A stretch of DNA of 5,027 bases, taken from Burkholderiaceae bacterium. GTDB lineage: Bacteria > Pseudomonadota > Gammaproteobacteria > Burkholderiales > Burkholderiaceae_E. Below the pieces are notes generated by a model. That model did no database searches and was not told the origin of the DNA. It saw nothing but the letters and a program-made list of their open reading frames with translations. The position numbers and the translations under genes are program-made. This document shows positions 1 to 5,027 of the stretch, in pieces. The stretch is taken from contig JALQWJ010000121.1 in NCBI GenBank assembly GCA_023258775.1, positions 273-5,299 of the forward strand, written 5' to 3'. Each line of letters begins with the position of its first letter. The stretch's first letter is position 1.

Positions 1-1
1 A

Positions 2-394
2 CGAGAAGTCTTTGCGCGTTATCTCTGTGACGGTAAACCGGGCGATGTGAGTCAAACCTGGGCGAGTCTTCGTGATTCGATCGGCTGGATCCGCAATGCG
101 GGCGGGGTTGCTGTGCTTGCCCATCCTGCTCGCTACCGCTTAAACCCATTGCTCCAACACTGTTTAATCGAGGAATTCCGCGAAGCTGGCGGTCTCGCCT
201 TGGAGACCGCTTCGGGTTCGCACGGCCAAAGGGAGATTCAGCATTTCAGTCGATTAGCGAGTCAGTATCGGCTTCGAGCGTCTGCGGGCTCGGATTTTCA
301 TGCGCCTCGAGAAAGTAGGACTGCGCTGGGTGCTGTATCGATGATTGCAGATTCAGTAGAACCTCTTTGGTCAAAATGGGATGTAGGACATTGA
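2..394 (+). CDS. rnm: PHP-domain phosphoesterase, RNase AM/YciV-like (5'-truncated by the window)
   Basis: The reading frame is open from base 2, so the gene begins before the window and only its last 130 codons are visible; E. coli RNase AM (YciV, also called TrpH or Rnm) has about 293 residues. The visible part carries two signatures of the PHP metal-dependent phosphoesterase fold: an AHPARY block, with its metal-binding His at 122-124, and a GSDFH block, with Asp at 293-295 and His at 299-301. Both fit the end of a PHP active site. The family hydrolyses 3',5'-nucleoside bisphosphates and, in E. coli, trims RNA 5' ends, including 5S rRNA, in the cytoplasm. An internal GTG at 47 is not the true start because conserved-looking sequence continues upstream of it. 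The yciO-like gene follows after 20 nt, as in E. coli. The PHP family call is firm; the RNase AM assignment rests on motif resemblance and this neighbour. Confidence 0.87.
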   Translation, partial: REVFARYLCDGKPGDVSQTWASLRDSIGWIRNAGGVAVLAHPARYRLNPLLQHCLIEEFREAGGLALETASGSHGQREIQHFSRLASQYRLRASAGSDFHAPRESRTALGAVSMIADSVEPLWSKWDVGH

Positions 395-414
395 AAAATA
401 TTAAGAAATAATCA

Positions 415-1086
415 ATGCGACGTTTGATTGTTCATCCAGATAATCCACAAGCCCGTCTTATCCAGCAGGCCGCTCAGGCACTTCATGATGGCGATTTACT
501 GATTATGCCAACGGATGCTTGTGCTGTGATCGCGGCGTCGATGGCCCACAAATCAGCTGTAGACCGATTGCGGGCAATTCGCCAACTGAACGATCGGCAC
601 CTTTTAACGCTTTTGTGCCCCGACCTTTCTGCCCTGGCAACCTACGCCAAAGTAGACGATGTTGCCTTTCGATTCCTGAAGGCTTGGACCCCCGGGCCTT
701 ACACGTTTATCCTCAATGCGAGCAAACAGGTGCCGCGGCGACTGTGGCACCCCTCGCGAAAAACCATCGGGTTAAGAGTCCCTGAACATCCTGTGGCGAT
801 GGCCTTGTTGCAGGCTTTTGGTGAGCCCTTGCTCTCCAGTAGCCTCATTTGGCCAGGAGAGAGTCTACCCATGCATGAATCCGATGAAATCGCTGAGCGA
901 TTCGCTGACAGCTTGGAGGTCTTTTTGGACAGCGGGCACTACGGGCTCGTACCGACCACGGTCATTGATCTGACCAGCGGTGAGGCCGAAGTGATTCGCG
1001 AAGGGGCAGGTTCGCTGAAGGCACTTACAATCGACCCATGGACGAAAACTGGATTCAAGTCATCGCGGTCTATGCCATCCCGGTGA
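415..1086 (+). CDS. yciO: YciO-type Sua5/YrdC-family protein
   Basis: The 223-residue product matches the YciO branch of the YrdC/Sua5 fold. Visible blocks are VHPDNPQARLI (6-16), the PTD loop (32-34), IRQLNDRHLLTLLC (55-68), TPGPYTFIL (92-100), RKTIGLRVP (115-123), PTTVIDLT (180-187) and the VIREGAG end (193-199). TsaC/Sua5 relatives make threonylcarbamoyl-AMP for the t6A modification of tRNA. YciO lacks the canonical KxR...SxN catalytic set, here IRQ and SSSL, and E. coli YciO does not replace essential TsaC, so the reaction stays uncertain. The PTD loop reads PTDACAVIA where E. coli YciO has PTDSGYALG, so the usual aromatic residue is absent. About 20 residues extend beyond the normal C-terminus, inside the overlap with the next gene. 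The ATG at 415 is chosen because an in-frame stop lies just before it (409-411) and the protein then begins where YciO does. Ribosome-binding sequence is weak. Confidence 0.9.
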   Translation: MRRLIVHPDNPQARLIQQAAQALHDGDLLIMPTDACAVIAASMAHKSAVDRLRAIRQLNDRHLLTLLCPDLSALATYAKVDDVAFRFLKAWTPGPYTFILNASKQVPRRLWHPSRKTIGLRVPEHPVAMALLQAFGEPLLSSSLIWPGESLPMHESDEIAERFADSLEVFLDSGHYGLVPTTVIDLTSGEAEVIREGAGSLKALTIDPWTKTGFKSSRSMPSR

Positions 1087-1742
1087 TTTTCGCAATAACC
1101 CTTCACGAAGCTGCCCATGGCTGGATGGCCCAGCGCTTAGGCGATCCTACAGCGAGTCAACTTGGTCGAATATCGATCAATCCGGCTCGTCATGTTGATC
1201 CAGTCGGCACCTTGCTGGTTCCTGGGCTCACCCTGGCGCTTGGCGGGGCAATGGGTGCCTTCGCACTCTTCGGTTGGGCCAAGCCGGTGCCGGTGGATGC
1301 GCGTTACTTTCGCCGACCGGTACGGGATATGGCATGGGTAGCGGCCGCAGGTCCGGGCATAAATCTACTCATGGCACTTGCATGGGCTTTGCTCGCCAAG
1401 CTCGTTCTGATTGGCCTTGGCGCGGGCGAATCCACAAGCTCAATGGCCGCGTCGCTTACTTCCCCGATTGCAGCGGAGTATGCGCTTCGTGTTGCGGTCG
1501 CAGGTATTGTGGTTAACGTTGCCCTGATGGTGCTGAATTTGCTGCCTCTACCCCCTTTAGACGGTTCCAGGGTAGTCACAGCTTTGTTGCCGCCTTCGAT
1601 TGGCTGGCGTTATGCGCAGCTTGAACGTTATGGTTTGTGGATTTTATTGATTCTTCTCTTTAGTGGTGTGCTTGGCGCAATCGTAAGACCCGTCACGGCT
1701 TGGATGCTCAAGAGCATCGTTACTATTTTTGGGCTTCGTTAA
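1038..1742 (+). CDS. Site-2 protease family (M50) intramembrane zinc metalloprotease
   Basis: This 234-residue, very hydrophobic protein has the M50 active-site motifs: HEAAH at residues 23-27 inside the first membrane segment, and NLLPLPPLDG at 167-176, whose Asp175 should be the third zinc ligand. The blocks NPARHVDPVGT (48-58) and FGWAKPVPV (78-86) are typical of the short PDZ-less group of bacterial site-2 proteases, and about 230 residues is a normal length for it. Membrane segments are likely near 8-28, 52-76, 97-125, 147-170 and 198-222. Members cut substrates within the inner membrane, but the substrate of this group is generally unknown and nothing here reveals it. The ATG at 1038 lies within the end of yciO, giving a 49-nt overlap; no in-frame start codon is seen just upstream, and this start gives the usual N-terminus. 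A GAAGG at 1017-1021 is too distant to be an ideal ribosome-binding site. It is not RseP, which is longer and has PDZ domains. Confidence 0.93.
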   Translation: MDENWIQVIAVYAIPVIFAITLHEAAHGWMAQRLGDPTASQLGRISINPARHVDPVGTLLVPGLTLALGGAMGAFALFGWAKPVPVDARYFRRPVRDMAWVAAAGPGINLLMALAWALLAKLVLIGLGAGESTSSMAASLTSPIAAEYALRVAVAGIVVNVALMVLNLLPLPPLDGSRVVTALLPPSIGWRYAQLERYGLWILLILLFSGVLGAIVRPVTAWMLKSIVTIFGLR

Positions 1743-3062
1743 ATGATGCAAAAAAAAGAACAAAACCCAAGTGCTCAGCCACTCAGCAATGAATCAAACA
1801 CGAGCGATACTCGACCGTCTGGCGTCTCGCGGCCTTTTTATGATGAGCCTTCTCGAGCGCCGGCGCAATCGGTGCTTTCTGGCATGCGGCCAACCGGCGC
1901 TTTGCATTTAGGCCACTATCACGGTGCACTTGCCAATTGGGTCAAATTGCAAGAACAATACAAAAGTTATTTTTTCGTGGCCGATTGGCACGCGCTAACA
2001 ACACACTACGAATCGCCTGAACTTATCCAAAAGAACATCAGGGAGATGGTTATAGACTGGCTCGCCGCTGGTATTGATCCCGAACGATCCGTTTTGTTTG
2101 TTCAATCCCAGGTGCCGCAGCACGCAGAGTTGCATTTGCTATTGTCGATGTGTACACCGCTTGCCTGGCTGGAACGTGTGCCGAGCTACAAGGACCAGCA
2201 AGCCAATTTAAACGACAAAGATCTATCGACATATGGCTTTCTAGGTTATCCCTTGCTCCAGGCCGCTGATATTTTGATTTACAGCGCCTCATGGGTACCG
2301 GTTGGGGATGATCAGGTTCCGCATGTTGAACTCACGCGAGAAGTTGCCAGACGCTTTAATCATTTATTCGGACGTGAGCCGGATTTTGACCAAAGGATTG
2401 GTCAATGCTTAAAGAAGTTGCAGGCAACTGAGATTGATATGCTGAAAAAGTCTCGTGCTGCCTGGCTTGAATCAGGCGATACCAATGCCCGCGATTCAGC
2501 CAGACAATTGCTGCGAAACCTCGTGTTAAGCCCTGCAGATCGGCAACGCTTATCCGGTTGGATCGAAGGCGCCGGTCGTCAGTTGTTGCAAGAGCCACAA
2601 CCCTTGCTGACCGAGGCATCCCGACTACCCGGTCTTGATGGGCGAAAAATGTCAAAAAGTTACGGCAATTCAATTGCGATGCGTGATGATCCAGTACATC
2701 TCGAAGCCAAGATCCGCAAGATGCCAACAGACCCGGCCCGCGTAAGGCGAAGCGACCCTGGTAACCCAGACCAATGCCCAGTCTGGGATTTACACAAAGT
2801 TTATTCCGATGAATCGATCCGCTCTTGGGTTCGTGAGGGGTGTAATCGTGCTGCGATCGGATGCATCGACTGCAAAAAGCCGGTCATTGACGCTGTGCAA
2901 CGCGAGCAATCGCTTTTTTATCAGCGCGCTGAGCCTTTCTTACAACATCCTGATCGAGTCGATGACATCCTGAGGGAGGGTTCAAAACTTGCCGCGACAG
3001 CCGCTGAGCAAACCATGGTTCAGGTTCGCGAAGCGATGGGCTTATCGCCCCGCTGGTTTTAG
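1743..3062 (+). CDS. trpS: Tryptophan--tRNA ligase (long form with central insertion and C-terminal Cys set)
   Basis: The product charges tRNA-Trp with tryptophan at the cost of ATP in the cytoplasm. Class I synthetase signatures are clear: SGMRPTG (46-52) leading into HLGH (55-58, the HIGH motif), GDDQ (188-191), and KMSKS (302-306). The protein has 439 residues, against about 334 in E. coli TrpRS. The extra length comes from a polar, Ser/Asn/Pro-rich N-terminal tail of about 43 residues and an insertion at roughly 211-285, which I associate with betaproteobacterial TrpRS. The C-terminal helical domain holds four cysteines, C345, C367, C374 and C377, resembling the [4Fe-4S] motif described for Thermotoga maritima TrpRS. 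The start is ATG 1743, or ATG 1746, directly after the protease stop; only a GGG at 1731-1733 precedes it. A GTG at 1872 would remove the tail and still leave the catalytic fold, so the exact start is uncertain. The function is not in doubt. Confidence 0.97.
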   Translation: MMQKKEQNPSAQPLSNESNTSDTRPSGVSRPFYDEPSRAPAQSVLSGMRPTGALHLGHYHGALANWVKLQEQYKSYFFVADWHALTTHYESPELIQKNIREMVIDWLAAGIDPERSVLFVQSQVPQHAELHLLLSMCTPLAWLERVPSYKDQQANLNDKDLSTYGFLGYPLLQAADILIYSASWVPVGDDQVPHVELTREVARRFNHLFGREPDFDQRIGQCLKKLQATEIDMLKKSRAAWLESGDTNARDSARQLLRNLVLSPADRQRLSGWIEGAGRQLLQEPQPLLTEASRLPGLDGRKMSKSYGNSIAMRDDPVHLEAKIRKMPTDPARVRRSDPGNPDQCPVWDLHKVYSDESIRSWVREGCNRAAIGCIDCKKPVIDAVQREQSLFYQRAEPFLQHPDRVDDILREGSKLAATAAEQTMVQVREAMGLSPRWF

Positions 3063-3067
3063 TTGGC

Positions 3068-3071
3068 AAGG
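3068..3071 (+). promoter_or_regulatory. Ribosome binding site for the GTG-started methyltransferase gene
   Basis: AAGG lies 8 nt before the GTG at 3080, in the 17-nt gap after the trpS stop. Its spacing supports the GTG start over the later in-frame GTG at 3113. Confidence 0.5.
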
Positions 3072-3079
3072 TCTTTCCA

Positions 3080-3703
3080 GTGTTAGAGGTTCAACAATCT
3101 CCCTCAGCATGGGTGCAAAGGTTTTTGCAAAACAATCCTGCAGCGCATGATGAGCAGCGCTGGTTGATCGACTGGGCTTGCGGTGGTGGCAGGCATAGCC
3201 TCTTGGCACTTGAGCGAGGCTGGTCCGTACTAGCGATGGACCAGGATGTACATGCCTTGGGCAGCTTGCGCGAAGCCGTCGATGCGACTAACGATGCCTC
3301 GCGATTGCACTGCTTAGAAGTTAATTTGGAAGCAAGCAATAGTTTGGATCTCGTGGCTCGCGCCCTATCGGACTTTGGCTTTCTACAAGTATCAGCCATG
3401 GTCGTATGCAATTATTTGCATCGCCCGAGCTGGTTGGGCATGCTTGGGTTGCTCGAGCCAGGAGGAAGCCTGATTTATGAGACATTTGCTCAAGGTCATG
3501 AGCAACTGGGCCGACCACGGCGAGGCGCTTTTTTGCTCCAGCCTGGTGAGTTACTTGCCAAGGCGCAAGCCTCGCATCTAGCAGTCATCGCCTATGAAGA
3601 TGTATTGGAAGTTAATGAGCGCGATTTGCCTCGTGCCAGAAAACAAAGGCTTTACGCGCGAAAACCTGGGCTTGCGTCAAACGGCAATCCCTGGCTCAGT
3701 TAG
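3080..3703 (+). CDS. Class I SAM-dependent methyltransferase, substrate unknown
   Basis: The 207-residue product has the Rossmann-type SAM-binding order. Motif I is LIDWACGGGRHS (29-40), followed by an acidic residue ending a second strand in VLAMDQD (Asp54). A motif IV-like strand runs through AMVVCNYLHRP (106-116), and LLEPGGSLIYETFAQG (124-139) leads into a RRGAFLLQPGELL block. The last blocks resemble small TehB-like methyltransferases (Methyltransf_11/25-type folds). Nothing identifies the substrate: it could be a small molecule, a tRNA base or a protein. It has neither an obvious RNA-binding domain nor a membrane segment, so it is probably cytosolic. Translation starts at GTG 3080 with a well-placed AAGG upstream. 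The gene sits 17 nt after trpS and 24 nt before dapA, suggesting cotranscription with both. The fold is confident; any link to tRNA or lysine metabolism is only positional. Confidence 0.85.
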   Translation: MLEVQQSPSAWVQRFLQNNPAAHDEQRWLIDWACGGGRHSLLALERGWSVLAMDQDVHALGSLREAVDATNDASRLHCLEVNLEASNSLDLVARALSDFGFLQVSAMVVCNYLHRPSWLGMLGLLEPGGSLIYETFAQGHEQLGRPRRGAFLLQPGELLAKAQASHLAVIAYEDVLEVNERDLPRARKQRLYARKPGLASNGNPWLS

Positions 3704-3717
3704 AATTTCCACTTTCT

Positions 3718-3721
3718 GGGG
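3718..3721 (+). promoter_or_regulatory. Ribosome binding site for dapA
   Basis: A GGGGT-containing run lies 6 nt before the ATG at 3728 in the 24-nt gap after the methyltransferase gene. It supports that start, which also puts every DapA catalytic residue at its E. coli number. Confidence 0.5.
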
Positions 3722-3727
3722 TAAGCC

Positions 3728-4606
3728 ATGATCAAGGGAAGTATTGTTGCCATCATTACACCGATGCTTGAAGACGGCAGTATCGACTGGGATAGCTATC
3801 GCCAACTCATTGACTGGCACATCGACAGCGGAACGGACGCGATTGTTGCGGTCGGTACTACTGGTGAATCCCCAACCGTGGATCACGAAGAAAACTGCAA
3901 GTTGATCGAAGAGGCCGTGCGCCATGCTGGGGGTCGAATACCGATCATTGCGGGCACAGGTAGTAACTCAACCCGTGAGGCCTTAGAACTCACCCGTTTT
4001 GCAAGCAGGATTGGCGCTCAAGCTAGTCTGCAAGTGGTTCCCTACTACAACAAGCCCACTCAAGAGGGCATGTATCAGCACTTTCGAGTTATTGCTGAAG
4101 AGGGTGGCTTGCCTGTAATTTTATATAACGTTCCAGGACGTACTGTTGCTGATTTGTCAAACGAAACGGTCTTGAGGCTAGCAAAACTGCCCGGGGTAAT
4201 AGGCCTTAAGGATGCAACAGGCGATATCGCTCGTGGCAGTGATCTTTTGGCTCGACTGCCAAGCGATTTTGCGGTTTACAGCGGTAATGATGACTCGGCG
4301 CTCGCTTTAATGGCCATGGGCGGCCACGGTGTGATTTCAGTGACCGCCAATGTTGCTCCTTCTGAAATGGCAAAGCTTTGTCATGCTGCGCTCGCGGGGC
4401 AATGGTCGGAAGCGCTTGCCATCAACCGGCAATTGCTTCCCTTGCACCTTAAACTTTTCGTTGAAGCTAATCCGAGCCCGGCGAAGTGGGCCCTGCAACA
4501 GATGGGGCGAATCAAGCCCGGTATCCGTCTGCCACTGATGCCTTTGTCTCCAAGCCATCATGAGACAGTGCTTGATGCGCTGAAACAGTCGGGAGTATTT
4601 TCTTGA
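3728..4606 (+). CDS. dapA: 4-hydroxy-tetrahydrodipicolinate synthase
   Basis: DapA condenses pyruvate with aspartate semialdehyde, the first committed step to diaminopimelate and lysine, in the cytosol and normally as a homotetramer. The 292-residue length equals that of E. coli DapA, and the key residues sit at identical positions: Thr44-Thr45 in GTTGES, Tyr107 in PYYN, Tyr133 in LYNVPGRT, Arg138, and the Schiff-base Lys161 in GLKDATG. The GGHGVISVTANVAP block (198-211) is also typical. In the lysine feedback site, Ser48, His53, Asn80, Glu84 and Tyr106 match E. coli, whereas residue 49 is Pro instead of Ala and residue 56 is Asn instead of His, so lysine sensitivity may differ. The start is ATG 3728 with a G-rich ribosome binding site. 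The stop codon overlaps the TTG start of bamC by 4 nt, and the dapA-bamC order is the same in E. coli. The gene is complete and intact. Confidence 0.98.
   Translation: MIKGSIVAIITPMLEDGSIDWDSYRQLIDWHIDSGTDAIVAVGTTGESPTVDHEENCKLIEEAVRHAGGRIPIIAGTGSNSTREALELTRFASRIGAQASLQVVPYYNKPTQEGMYQHFRVIAEEGGLPVILYNVPGRTVADLSNETVLRLAKLPGVIGLKDATGDIARGSDLLARLPSDFAVYSGNDDSALALMAMGGHGVISVTANVAPSEMAKLCHAALAGQWSEALAINRQLLPLHLKLFVEANPSPAKWALQQMGRIKPGIRLPLMPLSPSHHETVLDALKQSGVFS
4591..4595 (+). promoter_or_regulatory. Ribosome binding site deciding the TTG start of bamC
   Basis: GGGAG lies inside the last codons of dapA and 7 nt before the TTG at 4603. This near-ideal spacing, together with the signal peptide that follows, fixes the non-ATG start. 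Confidence 0.65.
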
Positions 4607-5027
4607 AAAGCAAGCTGCCTGCAGGCTTATTGCTGCTGGGCCTTTGCGGCCTATCAGCTTGCTCTAGTCTGGACGGACTGAGCGAATTCAATAAGGTTGA
4701 TTACAAAGGGGCAAGCAAGGGGCCTTCACTCGAGGTGCCACCAGATCTCATTCGACCCGCAGGCAGTGATCGCTATACGGCCTTTGATCGCCCGGCTGAC
4801 CGAACCCTAAGCGGTTTTCAGGCGTCGAGAGTTGGGACGAGCGCCGATCGGGGTGTCTTGCCAGCCGTCTTGGGTGCCCGTCTCGAAAAAGAATCCACCG
4901 ATCGTATGATCTTGGTGGTCGATATGCCTATCGATAAAGTCTGGCCAATCGTGAAACGTTTTTGGCAGAACAATGGATTCTCGTTCATCGTTGACCGGAG
5001 TGACATTGGGATCCTTGAAACAGACTG
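4603..5027 (+). CDS. bamC: Outer-membrane assembly lipoprotein BamC (3'-truncated by the window)
   Basis: The frame is open from TTG 4603 to the window end, giving 141 complete codons of a protein that continues beyond it. The product begins with a lipoprotein signal: Lys residues at 2 and 4, a Leu/Gly-rich core, and the lipobox LSAC at 17-20, so Cys20 should be the lipidated first residue of the mature form. An extended region follows with VDYKGASKG (32-40) and SLEVPPDL (42-49), typical of betaproteobacterial BamC/NlpB N-termini, whose unstructured segment binds BamD in E. coli. From about residue 90 a folded domain begins, with the visible part ending in GILETD. BamC is a non-essential accessory lipoprotein of the BamABCDE complex that inserts beta-barrel proteins into the outer membrane. 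The Asp after Cys20 that would retain it in the inner membrane is absent; position +2 is Ser. The start overlaps the dapA stop, which suggests translational coupling. Confidence 0.88.
   Translation, partial: MKSKLPAGLLLLGLCGLSACSSLDGLSEFNKVDYKGASKGPSLEVPPDLIRPAGSDRYTAFDRPADRTLSGFQASRVGTSADRGVLPAVLGARLEKESTDRMILVVDMPIDKVWPIVKRFWQNNGFSFIVDRSDIGILETD

Noticed and set aside
391..414. AT-rich gap beginning TTGAAA before yciO, considered as a promoter
   Set aside because: A -10 at normal spacing from TTGAAA would fall inside the yciO start codon region, and the gap is only 20 nt; it reads better as a simple spacer in an operon.
519..785. Plus-strand 88-codon frame within yciO
   Set aside because: It is an out-of-phase shadow of the conserved YciO frame, with no ribosome binding site or known motif.
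1304..1579. Minus-strand open frame of 91 codons inside the M50 protease gene
   Set aside because: It is antisense to conserved protease sequence, has no recognisable motif, and is explained by codon bias on the opposite strand; the other minus-strand frames in the window were rejected for the same reason.
2765..2787. Perfect 7-bp inverted repeat (CCCAGAC / GTCTGGG) with a 9-nt loop inside trpS
   Set aside because: It lies in conserved coding sequence around the first motif cysteine and has no T-run after it, so it is neither a terminator nor a convincing regulatory hairpin.
3701..3706. TAGAAT, a -10-like hexamer upstream of dapA
   Set aside because: No acceptable -35 hexamer lies 16-18 nt upstream, and the site overlaps the methyltransferase stop codon; one AT-rich hexamer is weak evidence for a promoter.
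4621..4630. Ten-base palindrome GCCTGCAGGC (from 4618) near the bamC start
   Set aside because: It lies in the signal-peptide codons, is short, occurs once, and has no loop or T-run; probably chance.

Overview
The window reads as an ordinary, densely packed chromosomal stretch from a betaproteobacterium, most likely in or near the Burkholderiales. That placement is inferred from three things: the long TrpS with a central insertion and a C-terminal cysteine set, the short PDZ-less M50 protease with an FGWAKPVPV motif, and the gene order. Base composition is moderate, clearly less G+C-rich than Burkholderia itself. The species cannot be named from the sequence. No RNA gene, mobile element, CRISPR array, prophage part or clear intrinsic terminator was found.

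Seven genes all lie on the + strand with almost no space between them. They are: the 3' end of an RNase AM/YciV-type PHP phosphoesterase (to 394); a YciO-type Sua5/YrdC protein (415-1086); a membrane-embedded M50 site-2 protease (1038-1742, overlapping yciO by 49 nt); tryptophanyl-tRNA synthetase (1743-3062, directly abutting the protease stop); a small class I SAM-dependent methyltransferase with a GTG start (3080-3703); dapA (3728-4606); and the 5' end of bamC, a lipoprotein gene with a TTG start that overlaps the dapA stop by 4 nt (4603 to the window end). The longest gap between genes is 24 nt, so the layout suggests one transcript or a few overlapping ones.

The first half has a loose RNA and translation theme: an RNase AM-like nuclease, a YrdC-fold protein and TrpRS. 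The second half serves the cell envelope: DapA makes the precursor of diaminopimelate (peptidoglycan) and lysine, and BamC is a lipoprotein of the outer-membrane protein assembly machine. Two neighbour pairs, yciV-yciO and dapA-bamC, are also adjacent in Escherichia coli, so this is conserved housekeeping synteny and not an accessory island.

I see no novel defence or mobile system. The points most worth a second look are a probable [4Fe-4S]-type cysteine motif in TrpS, the altered PTD motif in YciO, the long yciO/protease overlap, the changed lysine-site residues in DapA, the unassigned methyltransferase, and the TTG-started, translationally coupled bamC.
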